Source: Clostridium vincentii (lineage in GTDB: Bacteria; Bacillota; Clostridia; Clostridiales; Clostridiaceae). From it: a DNA stretch of 64,000 bases. Below are positions 63,341 to 64,000 of the stretch, one piece after another. Under the pieces are notes generated by a model. The model saw only the letters and a list, made by a program, of their open reading frames with translations, was not told the origin of the DNA and did not search any database. Each line of letters opens with the position of its first letter. Positions within the stretch are counted from its first letter, which is position 1. The stretch lies in NCBI RefSeq assembly GCF_002995745.1, contig NZ_PVXQ01000007.1, positions 1-64,000 on the forward strand. Direction: 5' to 3'. The position numbers and the translations under genes were made by a program.

Positions 63341-63416
63341 TTGTATATATGTAATGAATTCTATAAAATAGAATTATATAGAAATTCATACTATTTTAGC
63401 AGTATTTCTATACAAT
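63341..63416 (+). promoter_or_regulatory. Promoter/operator region of the KAS III-like gene
   Basis: A perfect palindrome, AATTCTAT-AAA-ATAGAATT (63357-63375), overlaps a possible -10 (TATAAA) after TTGTAT (63341-63346). A second imperfect hairpin follows (TATAGAAAT...TACT with AGTATTTCTATA, about 63377-63412). It looks like a repressor site or a structured leader. The rest of 63239-63452 is AT-rich with no gene. Confidence 0.45.
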
Positions 63417-63452
63417 AAAGATATTGAATTATTTCAAGGAGGAAATACATCA

Positions 63453-64000
63453 ATGAAAAATGTAAGAATTAGAGCGGTAGAAGTCTATCATCCTGATAAT
63501 CAGGTGGATAATAACTTTTATCTTAAACACTTTAAAGATCAAGGAAAAGATATTTCAGGTTTATTAAAATCATTCGGAAGAGATAAAAGATATATAATAG
63601 ACAATGACTATGAAAACACAATTACTATGGGTATTGAAGTGGCTCAAAAAGTATTAAAGAGTGCAGGATTAGAAGGAAAAGATATGGACATGATACTCTT
63701 TTCTTCTCAGCTGCCTGAATATACATTTCCAAGTCAATCTTTAATAGTACATAATGCAATTAGCGGAAAAGAAGACTCTATGTGTATGGATACTAATGCA
63801 AATTGTGTTGGTATGCTTATAACAGTTGAAACAACTATAAGGGCTATGATGGGAAATCCTAATGTAAAAAGAGCTTTAGTAATAGGTTCGGATTATGCTT
63901 CATTGCACTGTAGGAAAAGTGATGAAATGACATATCCTAATTTCGGAGATGGAGCAGCTGCTATTATCCTAGAAAAGGTAGATGAAGGTGGTTTTATAGA
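63453..64000 (+). CDS. 3-oxoacyl-ACP synthase III (FabH/KAS III)-like protein, truncated by window end
   Basis: The first roughly 182 residues of a thiolase-fold condensing enzyme. The start RIRAVEVYHPDNQVDN, the TMGIEVAQKVLKSAGL helix, DMILFSSQLPEY, the active-site Cys in NANCVGML (about 113-120) and NFGDGAAAIILEK all match the KAS III family. The context around the Cys (NANCVGM rather than AAC-x-GF) suggests a specialised member rather than housekeeping FabH, perhaps for a secondary metabolite or unusual acyl chain. ATG at 63453 follows AAGGAGG. The gene continues past the window. Confidence 0.85.
   Translation, partial: MKNVRIRAVEVYHPDNQVDNNFYLKHFKDQGKDISGLLKSFGRDKRYIIDNDYENTITMGIEVAQKVLKSAGLEGKDMDMILFSSQLPEYTFPSQSLIVHNAISGKEDSMCMDTNANCVGMLITVETTIRAMMGNPNVKRALVIGSDYASLHCRKSDEMTYPNFGDGAAAIILEKVDEGGFI

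Overview
The window reads as chromosome of a low-GC, spore-forming anaerobic Firmicute, most like Clostridium sensu stricto. Support: strong AT bias with AGGAGG-type ribosome sites; sporulation genes (SpoVB, a second SpoVB/MurJ-type flippase, a Spo0E-like phosphatase); a flavodiiron protein; an adenosylcobalamin-dependent (class II) ribonucleotide reductase; and a nine-gene Na+-type V-ATPase. No species is assigned.

Layout. 0-5.4 kb: the 3' end of a group II intron, small hypothetical genes, gene remnants, a broken MFS transporter and a long FtsA-like protein. 5.4-18.5 kb: housekeeping genes (M20 amidohydrolase, RluA-type pseudouridine synthase, two polysaccharide-flippase-type proteins, alpha/beta hydrolase, APH-fold kinase, M29 aminopeptidase), two paralogous small secreted proteins, and a B12-binding radical SAM protein paired with a methyltransferase-like protein. 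18.5-27.2 kb: V-ATPase operon ntpFIKECGABD. 27.3-36.5 kb: TagO/WecA-type transferase, a SAM-I riboswitch controlling luxS, a MetH reactivation-domain protein and MetH, an NiaX-like ECF S component, HelD-like helicase and flavodiiron protein. 36.5-40.6 kb: small genes, 6S RNA, Spo0E-like, HPr kinase and M18 aminopeptidase. 40.6-46.6 kb: a cobalamin riboswitch followed by a wall-anchored alpha-toroid protein, a transcobalamin-beta-domain lipoprotein and a complete ECF transporter. 46.6-53.3 kb: solitary holin-like gene, PHP phosphoesterase and a folate operon (pabA-pabB-pabC-folE-HD-folP-folBK). 53.3-59.5 kb: lipoprotein, NERD-like protein, class II RNR, tRNA-Leu, and the NifU-like/GGGtGRT pair. 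59.5-61.1 kb: about 1.6 kb of non-coding DNA made of two diverged tandem units. 61.1-64 kb: small membrane protein, orphan phage replisome-organizer protein, a broken DUF1287 gene and the start of a KAS III-like gene.

How it fits together. Cobalamin is a recurring theme: a riboswitch-controlled uptake locus sits in the same window as B12-dependent MetH, B12-dependent RNR and a B12-binding radical SAM protein. LuxS and MetH under one SAM riboswitch make a methyl-cycle unit (LuxS yields homocysteine, MetH remethylates it with a folate donor), and the folate operon supplies that cofactor.

The two most interesting regions are (1) the 40.6-46.6 kb locus, which looks like a two-piece bacterial counterpart of intrinsic factor/transcobalamin feeding an ECF B12 transporter, and (2) the tandem units at 59.5-60.8 kb, where hairpins differ between copies by paired, compensating substitutions, suggesting a large structured RNA or a structured mobile element of unrecognised type. 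All calls come from reading the sequence; no searches were run.
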